Assembly (NCBI RefSeq): GCF_021650705.1 | Contig: NZ_CP087138.1 | Location: 4,178,001 to 4,242,000, forward strand | Direction of reading: 5' to 3' | Source of the DNA: Pseudomonas sp. KNUC1026 | GTDB lineage: Bacteria > Pseudomonadota > Gammaproteobacteria > Pseudomonadales > Pseudomonadaceae | DNA length: 64,000 nt | Shown here: positions 45,652 through 55,099 of the stretch, piece by piece | Numbering within the stretch: the stretch's first letter is position 1 | Layout: the number at the start of each line of letters is the position of its first letter | Translations under genes and position numbers: made by a program | The notes under the pieces: model-generated | Told to the model about the DNA's origin: nothing | Databases searched by the model: none | The model's input: the letters and a program-made list of their open reading frames with translations, nothing else

Positions 45652-47388
45652 ATGAAAGACACCATTCGCCTGCTGATCCAACAAGCCCTTGCCCGCATGG
45701 TGGCCGAGGGCGTGCTGCCCGAAGGCTTGAATGTGGCCATCCAGGTCGAGAACGCGCGCGACAAGGCCCACGGCGACTTCGCCAGCAACATCGCCATGAT
45801 GCTCGCCAAGCCTGCCGGGATGAAGCCGCGGGACCTCGCCGAAAAACTCATCGCCGCCCTGCCCGCCGACGAGCAGGTGAACAAGGTCGTGATCGCTGGC
45901 CCCGGCTTCCTGAATTTCTTCCAGAACACTCAGGCCTTGGCCCAGCGCCTGGATGCCGCGCTGGCCGACGCCCACCTGGGCGTACGCAAGCCCGGCGCGC
46001 CTGAAAAGGTCGTCGTCGACCTCTCGGCACCTAACCTTGCCAAGGAAATGCACGTTGGCCACCTGCGCTCGACCATCATCGGCGATGCGGTAGCCAATGT
46101 GCTTGAGTTTCTGGGCGATACGGTCATCCGCCAGAACCACGTCGGAGACTGGGGCACCCAGTTCGGCATGCTGCTGGCGTACCTTCAGGAAAACCCCGCC
46201 GACAGCGACCAACTCGCCGACCTGGAAAACTTCTACCGCGCCGCCAAAAAGCGCTTTGACGAATCCGAAGCCTTCGCCAAGACCGCGCGCGGCCTGGTGG
46301 TCAAGCTGCAGGCAGGCGACCCGGATTGCCTGGCGCTCTGGACACGCTTCAATGCCATTTCGCTGTCGCATTGCCAGGCCACCTACGAGCGTTTGAACGT
46401 GCGCCTGACGCCCAACGACGTCATGGGCGAAAGCGCCTACAACGACGACCTGCCCAGCGTGGTCGCTGACCTGCGCAGCAAGGGCCTGCTTGAAGAAGAC
46501 AACGGCGCTCAGTGCGTCTTCCTCGAAGAGTTCAAGAATGCCGAAGGCAACCCGCTGCCGGTGATCGTGCAGAAAGCAGGCGGTGGCTACCTTTACGCCA
46601 CTACCGACCTGGCCGCCGTGCGCTATCGCAGCAATGTGCTCAAGGCAGATCGCGCGCTCTACTTCGTCGACCAGCGCCAGGCGCTGCACTTCCAGCAAGT
46701 GTTCGAGGTGGCTCGCCGGGCCGGCTTCATCACCAACGGCATGCGCCCCGAACACATGGGCTTCGGCACCATGAACGGCGCTGATGGCCGGCCGTTCAAG
46801 ACCCGCGACGGCGGCACGGTCAAGCTGATCGACCTGCTCACCGAAGCCGAGCAGCGTGCGTACGCGCTGGTGAAAGAGAAAAACCCCGAGGTCGAAGAGG
46901 CCACCCTGCGTGAAATCGCTCGCGTGGTGGGCATCGGCGCGGTCAAGTACGCCGACCTCTCCAAGCACCGCACCAGCGATTACTCGTTCAATTTCGACCT
47001 GATGCTGAACTTCGAAGGCAACACCGCGCCTTACCTGCTCTACGCCTACACCCGCGTGGCAGGGGTGTTCCGCAAGCTGGGCAAGAGTTTCGAAGAGGCC
47101 GACGGGCACATCGAGCTGCACGCTGCGCATGAGCAGGACCTGGCCGCGCGCCTGGCGCAGTTTGGCGAGGTGCTCAACACTGTCGCCGACAAGGGCACGC
47201 CGCATGTGCTGTGCGCGTACCTGTACGACATCGCCGGGCTGTTCTCCAGCTTCTACGAGAACTGCCCGATCCTTACGGCCGAGACGCCCGCCCAGCAGGC
47301 CAGCCGCCTGCGCCTGGCGGCCCTGGCAGGCCGTACCTTGAAACAAGGCCTGGAACTGCTGGGCCTGGAAACCCTGGAGCGCATGTAA
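45652..47388 (+). CDS. argS: Arginyl-tRNA synthetase
   Basis: A 578-residue class I synthetase. The N-terminal Add1 domain (about 1-115) recognises the tRNA D-loop. The HIGH motif appears as MHVGHLRSTIIGD (about residue 127). The KMSKS loop is degenerate (FKTRDGGTVKL, about 385), as is usual for ArgRS of this type. The anticodon-binding DALR domain ends LGLETLERM. The length is normal. It lies 91 bp after priA and 1 bp before the FtsN-like gene. Confidence 0.97.
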   Translation: MKDTIRLLIQQALARMVAEGVLPEGLNVAIQVENARDKAHGDFASNIAMMLAKPAGMKPRDLAEKLIAALPADEQVNKVVIAGPGFLNFFQNTQALAQRLDAALADAHLGVRKPGAPEKVVVDLSAPNLAKEMHVGHLRSTIIGDAVANVLEFLGDTVIRQNHVGDWGTQFGMLLAYLQENPADSDQLADLENFYRAAKKRFDESEAFAKTARGLVVKLQAGDPDCLALWTRFNAISLSHCQATYERLNVRLTPNDVMGESAYNDDLPSVVADLRSKGLLEEDNGAQCVFLEEFKNAEGNPLPVIVQKAGGGYLYATTDLAAVRYRSNVLKADRALYFVDQRQALHFQQVFEVARRAGFITNGMRPEHMGFGTMNGADGRPFKTRDGGTVKLIDLLTEAEQRAYALVKEKNPEVEEATLREIARVVGIGAVKYADLSKHRTSDYSFNFDLMLNFEGNTAPYLLYAYTRVAGVFRKLGKSFEEADGHIELHAAHEQDLAARLAQFGEVLNTVADKGTPHVLCAYLYDIAGLFSSFYENCPILTAETPAQQASRLRLAALAGRTLKQGLELLGLETLERM

Positions 47389-47389
47389 G

Positions 47390-48068
47390 TTGGCTGCGAA
47401 AAAACCAGCACCCAAACGAGGCGCCAGCCGCACCCAGCCTGCATCAAAGAAAAAACCGATTCCAGGATGGGTATGGCTGGCCGTGGGCCTCACGGTCGGC
47501 GCGTTCGTCGTATTTCTGATGAAACTCGACCCCAGCAAGGACGAGGTCAAGCGCACCCGGCCCGAACAGCAGAAGGCCGAGAAGATCGCCGAGGCGAACA
47601 AGACCCCGCCGAGCCCGACCCAGGTCAAGCCCAAGTACGACTTCTACACGCTGCTGCCTGAATCGGAGGTGATCGTACCGCCCGAAGCCGTGCCGGAGAA
47701 AACGCCCCCGGTACCGGCCCAGCCGGTAACGCCAGAAGTCGCTGCGAAAATCGACACCGCGCGCGCCCAGGCCGCCCTCTCCGGCCAGACGCCCCCCGGC
47801 ACCGCCGGTCGCCAAACCGGCCGCCACCACGCAGTATTTCCTGCAGGCTGGCTCCTTCCGCCGACAGGCCGACGCCGACCGAGTGCGTGCGCAGATCATC
47901 CTGCTGGGCCAGGCGGTGCAAGTGGAATCCGGCACGGTGAAGGACGACACCTGGTACCGCGTACTGGTCGGCCCCTTCAGCAACCGCGAACAGCTCACCG
48001 CCGCGCAGAAGATGCTAGCCGGCAGCGGCTTCAACAACTTGCTGCTGCAACAACGGCAAAGCCGGTAG
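47390..48068 (+). CDS. FtsN-like SPOR-domain division protein, reading frame broken once
   Basis: A bitopic membrane protein of about 225 residues: a basic N-terminus, one membrane segment (about residues 24-43, PGWVWLAVGLTVGAFVVFL), a Pro/Glu/Lys-rich periplasmic linker and a C-terminal SPOR domain (TQYFLQAGSFRRQADADRV onward). The frame changes at the C run 47792-47797. The shift needs one base fewer or two more, unlike the single losses in most other broken genes here. The start is TTG at 47390. The SPOR-plus-anchor layout and position after argS match the Pseudomonas gene called ftsN, but the identity is by layout only. Confidence 0.85.
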
Positions 48069-48071
48069 AGC

Positions 48072-48200
48072 AGCTGCGAGCTTCAAGCTGCAAGCTTCAA
48101 GAAAGAGCGGCTTGCGTAGTGGCGGGGATTGCGGCGTGCCTGCATCGACGCCGCAGTCCGCTCTTGCTTTCAGCTTGAGGCTTGAGGCTTGAAGCTTGAA
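48072..48200. repeat. Composite inverted heptad repeat between the FtsN-like gene and hslV
   Basis: The left arm (48072-48101) is AGCTGCG, AGCTTCA, AGCTGCA, AGCTTCA. The right arm (48172-48200) is the complementary type: AGCTTGA, GGCTTGA, GGCTTGA, AGCTTGA. Inside lies an 8-bp stem AAGAGCGG (48103-48110)/CCGCTCTT (48158-48165). At the apex is a 7-bp stem GCGGCGT (48131-48137)/ACGCCGC (48148-48154). The whole element is about 129 bp of nested dyad symmetry and fills most of the gap before hslV. Confidence 0.75.
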
Positions 48201-48262
48201 CCCGCCGTCCCTATATAGGTCTTCATCCGGGCATTTTCGCCCCGCTGCGTGGAGACAACCCC

Positions 48263-48793
48263 TTGACCACCATCGTATCCATTCGCCGCCACGGTAAAGT
48301 CGTCATGGGCGGCGACGGCCAGGTGTCGCTGGGCAACACCGTCATGAAAGGCAATGCCAAGAAGGTACGCCGCCTTTATCACGGCCAGGTCATCGCAGGC
48401 TTTGCCGGCGCCACTGCCGACGCCTTTACCCTGTTCGAACGTTTCGAAGGCCAGCTGGAAAAACACCAGGGCCATCTTGTCCGAGCCGCCGTCGAACTGG
48501 CCAAGGACTGGCGCACCGACCGTTCCCTCAGCCGCCTCGAAGCGATGCTGGCCGTCGCCAACAAAGACGCATCGCTGATCATCACCGGTAACGGCGATGT
48601 CGTCGAACCCGAAGACGGCCTGATCGCCATGGGTTCCGGTGGCGGCTACGCACAAGCCGCGGCCCGCGCGCTGTTGAAAAATACCGAACTCTCCGCCCGG
48701 GATATCACCGAGGCCGCGCTGAACATCGCTGCAGACATCTGCGTGTTCACCAACCACAACCTGACTATCGAGGAGCAGGACCTGGCGGAGTGA
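48263..48793 (+). CDS. hslV: ATP-dependent protease subunit HslV
   Basis: A 176-residue proteasome-like peptidase. After Met removal the catalytic threonine is Thr2 of TTIVSIRRHGKVVMGGDGQ. GNAKKVRRLYHGQVIAGFAG (about residue 32) and the C-terminal DICVFTNHN are family signatures. The start is TTG at 48263 with GGAGACA upstream. It fixes Thr2 correctly, so this start is firm. HslU follows 26 bp downstream. Confidence 0.97.
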   Translation: MTTIVSIRRHGKVVMGGDGQVSLGNTVMKGNAKKVRRLYHGQVIAGFAGATADAFTLFERFEGQLEKHQGHLVRAAVELAKDWRTDRSLSRLEAMLAVANKDASLIITGNGDVVEPEDGLIAMGSGGGYAQAAARALLKNTELSARDITEAALNIAADICVFTNHNLTIEEQDLAE

Positions 48794-48819
48794 TCCGCGC
48801 AAAGGTTCGCCTGACCCAC

Positions 48820-50154
<1,335 letters not shown>

Positions 50155-50161
50155 CTGCCAA

Positions 50162-50184
50162 GCGCCGGGGCCTGGCCCCGGCGC
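50162..50184. promoter_or_regulatory. GC-rich perfect palindromic hairpin between hslU and the DUF971 gene
   Basis: An 11-bp stem GCGCCGGGGCC/GGCCCCGGCGC with one unpaired base at the centre, 7 bp after the hslU stop and 13 bp before the next start. No T-run follows, so it is probably a pause or stability element and not a terminator. Confidence 0.45.
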
Positions 50185-50197
50185 GCGAGGCCACACC

Positions 50198-50575
50198 ATG
50201 CACAAACTTCCCACCGCGATCAACTTGCACAAAGCCAGCAAAACCCTGGTGCTCAGCTACGCCCCCGACGAGCAATACAGCCTGCCGGCGGAGTTGCTGC
50301 GCGTGCATTCGCCTTCGGCCGAAGTGCAGGGCCACGGCAAGCCCATCTTGCAGCACGGCAAGCTGAACGTAGGTTTGAGCAAGGTCGAGCCCGCTGGGCA
50401 GTACGCACTCAAGCTCAGCTTCGACGACGGGCACGACAGCGGGCTGTTCACCTGGGAGTACCTTTACGAGCTGTGTACCCGCCAGGAAGCACTCTGGGCA
50501 GACTATCTCGACGAGCTGCGCAAGGCAGGCAAGTCACGCGACCCGGCTGAATCAGTGGTTCGATTGATGCTTTGA
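50198..50575 (+). CDS. DUF971 (gamma-butyrobetaine hydroxylase-like N-terminal) protein
   Basis: A 125-residue protein of the DUF971 family, a small beta fold that also forms the N-terminal zinc-binding part of gamma-butyrobetaine hydroxylases. Landmarks are LSYAPDEQYSLPAELLRVHSPSAEV (residues about 18-42) and DDGHDSGLFTWEYLYELC (about 75-93). Family members are linked with iron-sulphur assembly in some bacteria, but the role here is not known. In other Pseudomonas this gene separates hslU from phaC1. Here the next gene is an opposed sensor kinase. Confidence 0.88.
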   Translation: MHKLPTAINLHKASKTLVLSYAPDEQYSLPAELLRVHSPSAEVQGHGKPILQHGKLNVGLSKVEPAGQYALKLSFDDGHDSGLFTWEYLYELCTRQEALWADYLDELRKAGKSRDPAESVVRLML

Positions 50576-50600
50576 AACGCTTGGCGCCCAGCGCCAGGTA

Positions 50601-52706
50601 TCAACTATCAAGCGCCCCACGAACTTTGCGCGCCAGCTCACGGACGGTGAAAGGCTTGGGCAAGAAGTGAACACCGTGGTCGAGCATCCCGTTATGAACG
50701 ATAGCGTTGCGCGTGTATCCGGTGGTGTAGAGGACTTTCAGCCCAGGATAGAGCAACCCGGCATGATCAGATAACTGCCTTCCGGTCATCCCAGGCATTA
50801 TGACGTCCGTGAACAATAGCGAAATGGACGAGTTTGCTCTGAGAACATCGAGTGCGTCCGGGCCGTTACCAGCCTCCAGTACAACGTAGCCGAGAGTTGC
50901 CAGGGCTTCGACCGACAACGCACGCACCATGGCGTCATCCTCTACAACCAGCACCACTTCTCCGCTACGCGCGCGGTAGTCGTTGTGTTGTTCTTCCAGC
51001 TCTCGAATATGCGACTTGGCGACGGCGCCGCCATAGTAACGCGGAAAATAGAGCTTGAAGGTCGTCCCTACTCCAACTTCCGAATACACATTGATATGGC
51101 CGCCCGACTGTTTGACGAACCCATATACCTGGGCCAGGCCCAACCCAGTCCCTTTGCCTACACCTTTGGTTGTGAAGTAGGGCTCGAAGATACGCTCGAT
51201 CAATTCCGGTTCGATACCGGTCCCGGTATCGGTAACCGCCAGCATGACATACTGGCCCGGCTTGATCTGATACGTGCTCGCGTAATGCTCATCCAAATAG
51301 ATGTTCGCCGTTTCTATGGTGAGTTGCCCACCGTCGATCATCGCATCACGGGCATTGATAGCCAGGTTTACAACAATGTTCTCCAATTGCGCGGCATCGG
51401 CATAGGTATGCCATAGCCCGGCGTAGCGAACATTCTCGAACCCAACCTGATCGCCGAGCGTCCGCTCGAGCATATCGGCCAGGCCGGCGGTCAGGCGATT
51501 GATATCCAAAGGCTCAGGTGCCAATGGTTGCTGCCGAGAGAACGCCAGCAGCCGCTGTGTCAGCAAGGCTGCCCGCTGCGCCCCCTCCAAGGCTATGCCG
51601 CTGTACTTGAGAACATCCTGCTCGGTGCGATTTCGGCGCAGCCTCAACAATTCAAGGCTGGCAATCACTGTGGTCAACATATTGTTGAAGTCGTGAGCGA
51701 TACCGCCGGTCAACTGGCCGACGGCCTCCATCTTCTGCAATTGCTGAACCTTGCCTTCGGCAGCCCGCAATGCAACCGCCTGCTCATTCAGGCGACGGCT
51801 CGAGTCAGCCATGTCGGCTTGATGCTGTCGACCTTCCGCTTCTAGCCCGTCGGAAACCCATTTCTGCCGGTTGTATTCAATCTGAAAGGCGTCGATGTCT
51901 GTGCAGGTGCCATACCACTGAAGAAGCTTGCCTTGCTCGTCGTAGATAGGTTGGGCACGGCTTAGAAACCACCGATAAATGCCGTCGCAGTCCCGCATGG
52001 AGAACGTAGCCTCGAACACTCGCCTCTGCAAAAAACACTGCTCGAGCAAGCTCAGAACTTCACTGCGTTGGTCGTCATGGATCATTGCAAGCCAGCCACG
52101 ACGCATCAGCGCCGGATTGCTCAGGCCTGTGAGCACTTGCCAGCGCGAGTTGAACCAGCGTTCGTTACCGTACGCATCCGCTGTCCAGACCAGTTGCGGC
52201 ATTGCATTGGTGAGGGAGGCGAACCTCGCTTCGGCCAATTGCTCGGCATCACGCTGTTTCAGCAGCGCTGCGAGCTGTTCAGTACCGTCACGGATGACTT
52301 TGAGCGCCCCAACGAACTGGCCTTTGGCGACCATCGGCATCATCGAGCCACTGGCCCAGAACGTAGAGCCGTCTTTGCGCAAATGCCAACGGTCGTCAGC
52401 CGCGCGCCCCTGGCTTAATGCGAGGCCGATTTCACGCTCGACTACAGCAGCCTGGCAATCGTCCTCGGTAAAAATCATCTGGATTGGCTGGCCGATGGCC
52501 TCATCGCGTGCCCAGAACAGAATGCGCTCAGCGCCTTCGTTCCACTCCACAATCTTGCCCGTCAGGTCGATTGCAATGATTGCGTAATCGACCGCGCTAT
52601 CGAGGATCAGACGATGATATTCATGTGCATGCACAAGTTCTGCACGGGCTTCTATCAACGCCTGTTCTGGCTCCGATACGGTTTCGGGGAGATTGTTCGA
52701 ATGCAA
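50601..52706 (-). CDS. Hybrid sensor histidine kinase (PAS-PAS-HisKA-HATPase-REC)
   Basis: A 701-residue soluble kinase with no membrane segments. PAS 1 (about residues 30-145, SAVDYAIIAIDLTGKIVEWN) precedes PAS 2 with PAC (about 160-280). A coiled coil (about 285-325) leads to HisKA with GGIAHDFNNML (phospho-His, about 340) and a HATPase domain with NLAINARDAM, DTGTGIEPELIERIFEPYF and GTGLGLAQVYG. The C-terminal receiver (about 580-700) has VEDDAMVR and phospho-acceptor LLFTDVIMPGM. No DNA-binding output exists. It probably senses a cytoplasmic cue. It sits where the pha genes normally lie. Confidence 0.95.
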   Translation of the reverse strand: MHSNNLPETVSEPEQALIEARAELVHAHEYHRLILDSAVDYAIIAIDLTGKIVEWNEGAERILFWARDEAIGQPIQMIFTEDDCQAAVVEREIGLALSQGRAADDRWHLRKDGSTFWASGSMMPMVAKGQFVGALKVIRDGTEQLAALLKQRDAEQLAEARFASLTNAMPQLVWTADAYGNERWFNSRWQVLTGLSNPALMRRGWLAMIHDDQRSEVLSLLEQCFLQRRVFEATFSMRDCDGIYRWFLSRAQPIYDEQGKLLQWYGTCTDIDAFQIEYNRQKWVSDGLEAEGRQHQADMADSSRRLNEQAVALRAAEGKVQQLQKMEAVGQLTGGIAHDFNNMLTTVIASLELLRLRRNRTEQDVLKYSGIALEGAQRAALLTQRLLAFSRQQPLAPEPLDINRLTAGLADMLERTLGDQVGFENVRYAGLWHTYADAAQLENIVVNLAINARDAMIDGGQLTIETANIYLDEHYASTYQIKPGQYVMLAVTDTGTGIEPELIERIFEPYFTTKGVGKGTGLGLAQVYGFVKQSGGHINVYSEVGVGTTFKLYFPRYYGGAVAKSHIRELEEQHNDYRARSGEVVLVVEDDAMVRALSVEALATLGYVVLEAGNGPDALDVLRANSSISLLFTDVIMPGMTGRQLSDHAGLLYPGLKVLYTTGYTRNAIVHNGMLDHGVHFLPKPFTVRELARKVRGALDS

Positions 52707-52828
52707 GGATGGGACCTGTGGCCGGTAGACGCTGGAAGGGGATTTGCCAGCAGAGAATAGGCACAGTATCCGAGAGGCGGAAACAACACTATCGTCTTTA
52801 CAGAGCTGCGGCTACCACGGGCCCACTT

Positions 52829-53240
52829 TCAACGCTCAAGCACCTCGGGATGCCGAACCAACTTGAGAATCAGTGCCGACATAGTCTCGAGTGCCCATGG
52901 TTTGGGCACGAACGTGATGCCCGGGCCGAACCGGCCGGCTTCATCGCCAAAGCCGCTGGTAACGATGACGGGCAAGATCCGGATAACGCCGATGCAACAT
53001 CAGTGCAAGCTCATCCCCGGCGATCTGCCCAGGCATCACCATGTCGGTGAACACCAGGCCGATCGTACTTTCATGGCGCATCACGAACATCAGGGCATCG
53101 TCTGCGGTTTTGAACCCATGGCACGGGAGGCCAAGCTCTTCGATCATGTCGACCATCAGGCTGAGCAACAGAGGGTCATCGTCGACAACTACGATGGCCC
53201 CGGCCGGCGCTCGATATTCGGTAGGTGCAAGCTTGGTCAC
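52829..53240 (-). CDS. Single-domain response regulator, reading frame broken once
   Basis: A receiver-only protein of about 136 residues. IVVVDDDPLLLSLM (acidic pair, about residue 18) and LVFTDMVMPG (phospho-Asp, about 63) are clear. The frame changes at about 52974, where one extra base in an AA pair (or two missing) shifts it. In the restored frame VIVTSGFGDEAG and the conserved Lys in FVPKPWALE follow, ending at 52829. It lies 122 bp upstream of the hybrid kinase on the same strand, so it may be its target or a phosphate sink. No output domain. Confidence 0.85.
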
Positions 53241-53317
53241 AAGGCAGCTCCCAAAAACCGATCTGGTTCAGAGCACCGATGCGGGCTCTTCCTTCCTTGA
53301 TAGGCCAGTTCAGGCTA

Positions 53318-53593
53318 TCACGCCAGGTATTTGTCCAGCGCCTTGTTGATCTCGGCCTCGACCATGCCTCCCATCATCGACAGCATCATCCCCAGCTTGA
53401 TCTCGACCCGCACCAGTGTTTCGGTGATAGCTACCTGCCCGGTAATGCCGCTGCGCTTGAGTTCTACGGTGTCGCCTTCCCATTCGGCTTGCATGTCATA
53501 TTTGCTCTGCAACTTTTCCACAAGCTTGCCGGCGCGCTCGCGGGCGACTTCACGGCCCAGCGTGTGCTGGCGTTCAACGGTGATCTGGCTCAT
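53318..53593 (-). CDS. Polyhydroxyalkanoic acid system family protein
   Basis: A 91-residue protein of the PHA_gran_rgn family, found next to ubiE and the pha locus in Pseudomonas. It has a helical N-terminus rich in charged residues (QHTLGREVARERAGKLVEKL), a beta section and a hydrophobic LGMMLSMMGGMVEAEINKAL near the C-terminus. The biochemical role is unknown. I use the ATG at 53593 and not a TTG two codons upstream. Its usual neighbours phaF and phaI are absent here. Confidence 0.85.
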   Translation of the reverse strand: MSQITVERQHTLGREVARERAGKLVEKLQSKYDMQAEWEGDTVELKRSGITGQVAITETLVRVEIKLGMMLSMMGGMVEAEINKALDKYLA

Positions 53594-53705
53594 CGGCAAT
53601 CTCGGTCAATTCAAAGGGGTTTATTCTACCCGGCACAGGGCCCTTCAAGACAAAGCCTGCATAGCGGGATTAGAATGGCCGGTAATTTTTTCCGGTGCAG
53701 GCGAT

Positions 53706-54476
53706 ATGACTGAACAGCGCAAAGGCAACGAAGCCGAACCCTCCACTCACTTTGGTTACCAGCACGTGCCGGAGAGCCAGAAGGCGGAGAAGGTCGCCGA
53801 GGTGTTCCACTCCGTCGCTGCCAAGTACGACGTGATGAACGACCTGCTATCTGGCGGGATGCACCGCTTGTGGAAGCGCTTTACCATTGAGCTGTCGGGC
53901 GTGCGCCCAGGCAACCGGGTGCTGGATATCGCTGGTGGCACTGGCGACCTTACCCGCCGCTTCTCCGATCTGGTCGGGCCGGCCGGCGAAGTCGTGCTGG
54001 CCGATATCAACGCTTCGATGCTGAAAGTCGGCCGTGACCGCCTGCTCGACCTGGGGGTGGCCGGCAATGTGCGCTTCGTGCAGGCCGATGCCGAGAAGCT
54101 GCCGTTCCCCGACAACCACTTCGATGTGGTGACCATCGCCTTCGGCTTGCGCAACGTAACCCATAAAGAGGACGCGCTGCGCTCGATGCTGCGTGTGCTC
54201 AAGCCCGGCGGCCGATTGCTGGTGCTGGAATTCTCCAAACCCACCAGCAAACTGATGGCCAAGGCTTACGACGCCTACTCTTTTGCCTTCATGCCACTGG
54301 TAGGCAAGCTGGTCGCCAACGACGCGGCAAGCTACCGATACCTTGCCGAGTCGATCCGCATGCACCCTGACCAGGAAACCCTGAAGGCGATGATGGCCGA
54401 TGCCGGGTTCGACCGTGTCACCTACCACAATATGACCACCGGCATCGTAGCCCTGCACAGGGGTATCAAACCCTGA
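53706..54476 (+). CDS. ubiE: Ubiquinone/menaquinone biosynthesis C-methyltransferase UbiE
   Basis: A 256-residue SAM-dependent methyltransferase for the C-methylation step of ubiquinone synthesis. FHSVAAKYDVMNDLLSGGMHR (residues about 37-57) and the SAM-binding VLDIAGGTGDLTRRF (about 75) are UbiE signatures, as is FGLRNVTHKEDALRSMLRVL (about 155-174). I start at the ATG at 53706 (MTEQRKGNEAEP). The frame is open further upstream but over an unrelated gene on the other strand. First gene of the ubi-his-tat cluster. Confidence 0.97.
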   Translation: MTEQRKGNEAEPSTHFGYQHVPESQKAEKVAEVFHSVAAKYDVMNDLLSGGMHRLWKRFTIELSGVRPGNRVLDIAGGTGDLTRRFSDLVGPAGEVVLADINASMLKVGRDRLLDLGVAGNVRFVQADAEKLPFPDNHFDVVTIAFGLRNVTHKEDALRSMLRVLKPGGRLLVLEFSKPTSKLMAKAYDAYSFAFMPLVGKLVANDAASYRYLAESIRMHPDQETLKAMMADAGFDRVTYHNMTTGIVALHRGIKP

Positions 54477-55099
54477 TGCTCGAACGCGCCCTACTGGCCA
54501 GCGCCGAAGCCGGCATCAACCGCGCCCTGCGCCTCGATGCCACGGCGCTGCCGCGCCTGGCGCCATTGAGTGGCGCGGTCATCGAAATCGATTGCCCACG
54601 CCCCGCCCGCCGCGTGTTCATCCTGCCCGGCAGCCATGGCCTGACCCTGGCCAGCCACTGGGAGGCACCCGCCACCTGCACGCTGCGTGCACCGGCCGGG
54701 CGCTTGCTGGAGCTGGCCTTGCGCCGTGACAAGACTGCGGTGCTGCACAGTGCGGATGTCGAGCTGGAAGGCGATACCGGTGCACTGATGGCCTTGAGCG
54801 ACGTGCTGCAGAACCTGGAGCTGGATCGGGAGCACGAAGTATCGCGCTGGCTGGGGCCGGTCGGCACCGCGCTACTCAGCGGCCACATGCGGCTGCGCGC
54901 GCGTTGGGCGAAAGAAGGCGCCGGCAGGCTGCGCGAAACACTCGCCGACTACCTGAACGAAGAAACCCGCGCATTGGTCGGAAAGCGTGAGGCCGAAGCG
55001 CGCTGGCAGGAGCTCGATGAGCTCAAGCTGGCCACCGACCGCATCGAGGCCCGCCTGGCGCGGTTGTTCCCCACCCCTGATTCCAGCGAAAACGCATGA
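54476..55099 (+). CDS. ubiJ: Ubiquinone biosynthesis accessory factor UbiJ
   Basis: A 207-residue SCP2-type lipid-binding protein that, with UbiK, scaffolds the soluble ubiquinone biosynthesis complex. A hydrophobic SCP2 domain covers about residues 15-115, and the C-terminus is a charged coiled coil (EAEARWQELDELKLATDRIE, about 170-190). It is invariably found between ubiE and ubiB. The start overlaps the ubiE stop (TGATG) and its end overlaps ubiB by 4 bp. Confidence 0.93.
   Translation: MLERALLASAEAGINRALRLDATALPRLAPLSGAVIEIDCPRPARRVFILPGSHGLTLASHWEAPATCTLRAPAGRLLELALRRDKTAVLHSADVELEGDTGALMALSDVLQNLELDREHEVSRWLGPVGTALLSGHMRLRARWAKEGAGRLRETLADYLNEETRALVGKREAEARWQELDELKLATDRIEARLARLFPTPDSSENA

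Noticed and set aside
45604..47634. 676-codon open frame antisense to argS
   Set aside because: It mirrors argS codon by codon. In GC-rich DNA the antisense frame of a strong gene often stays open. The translation has no recognisable domain and argS itself is unmistakable.
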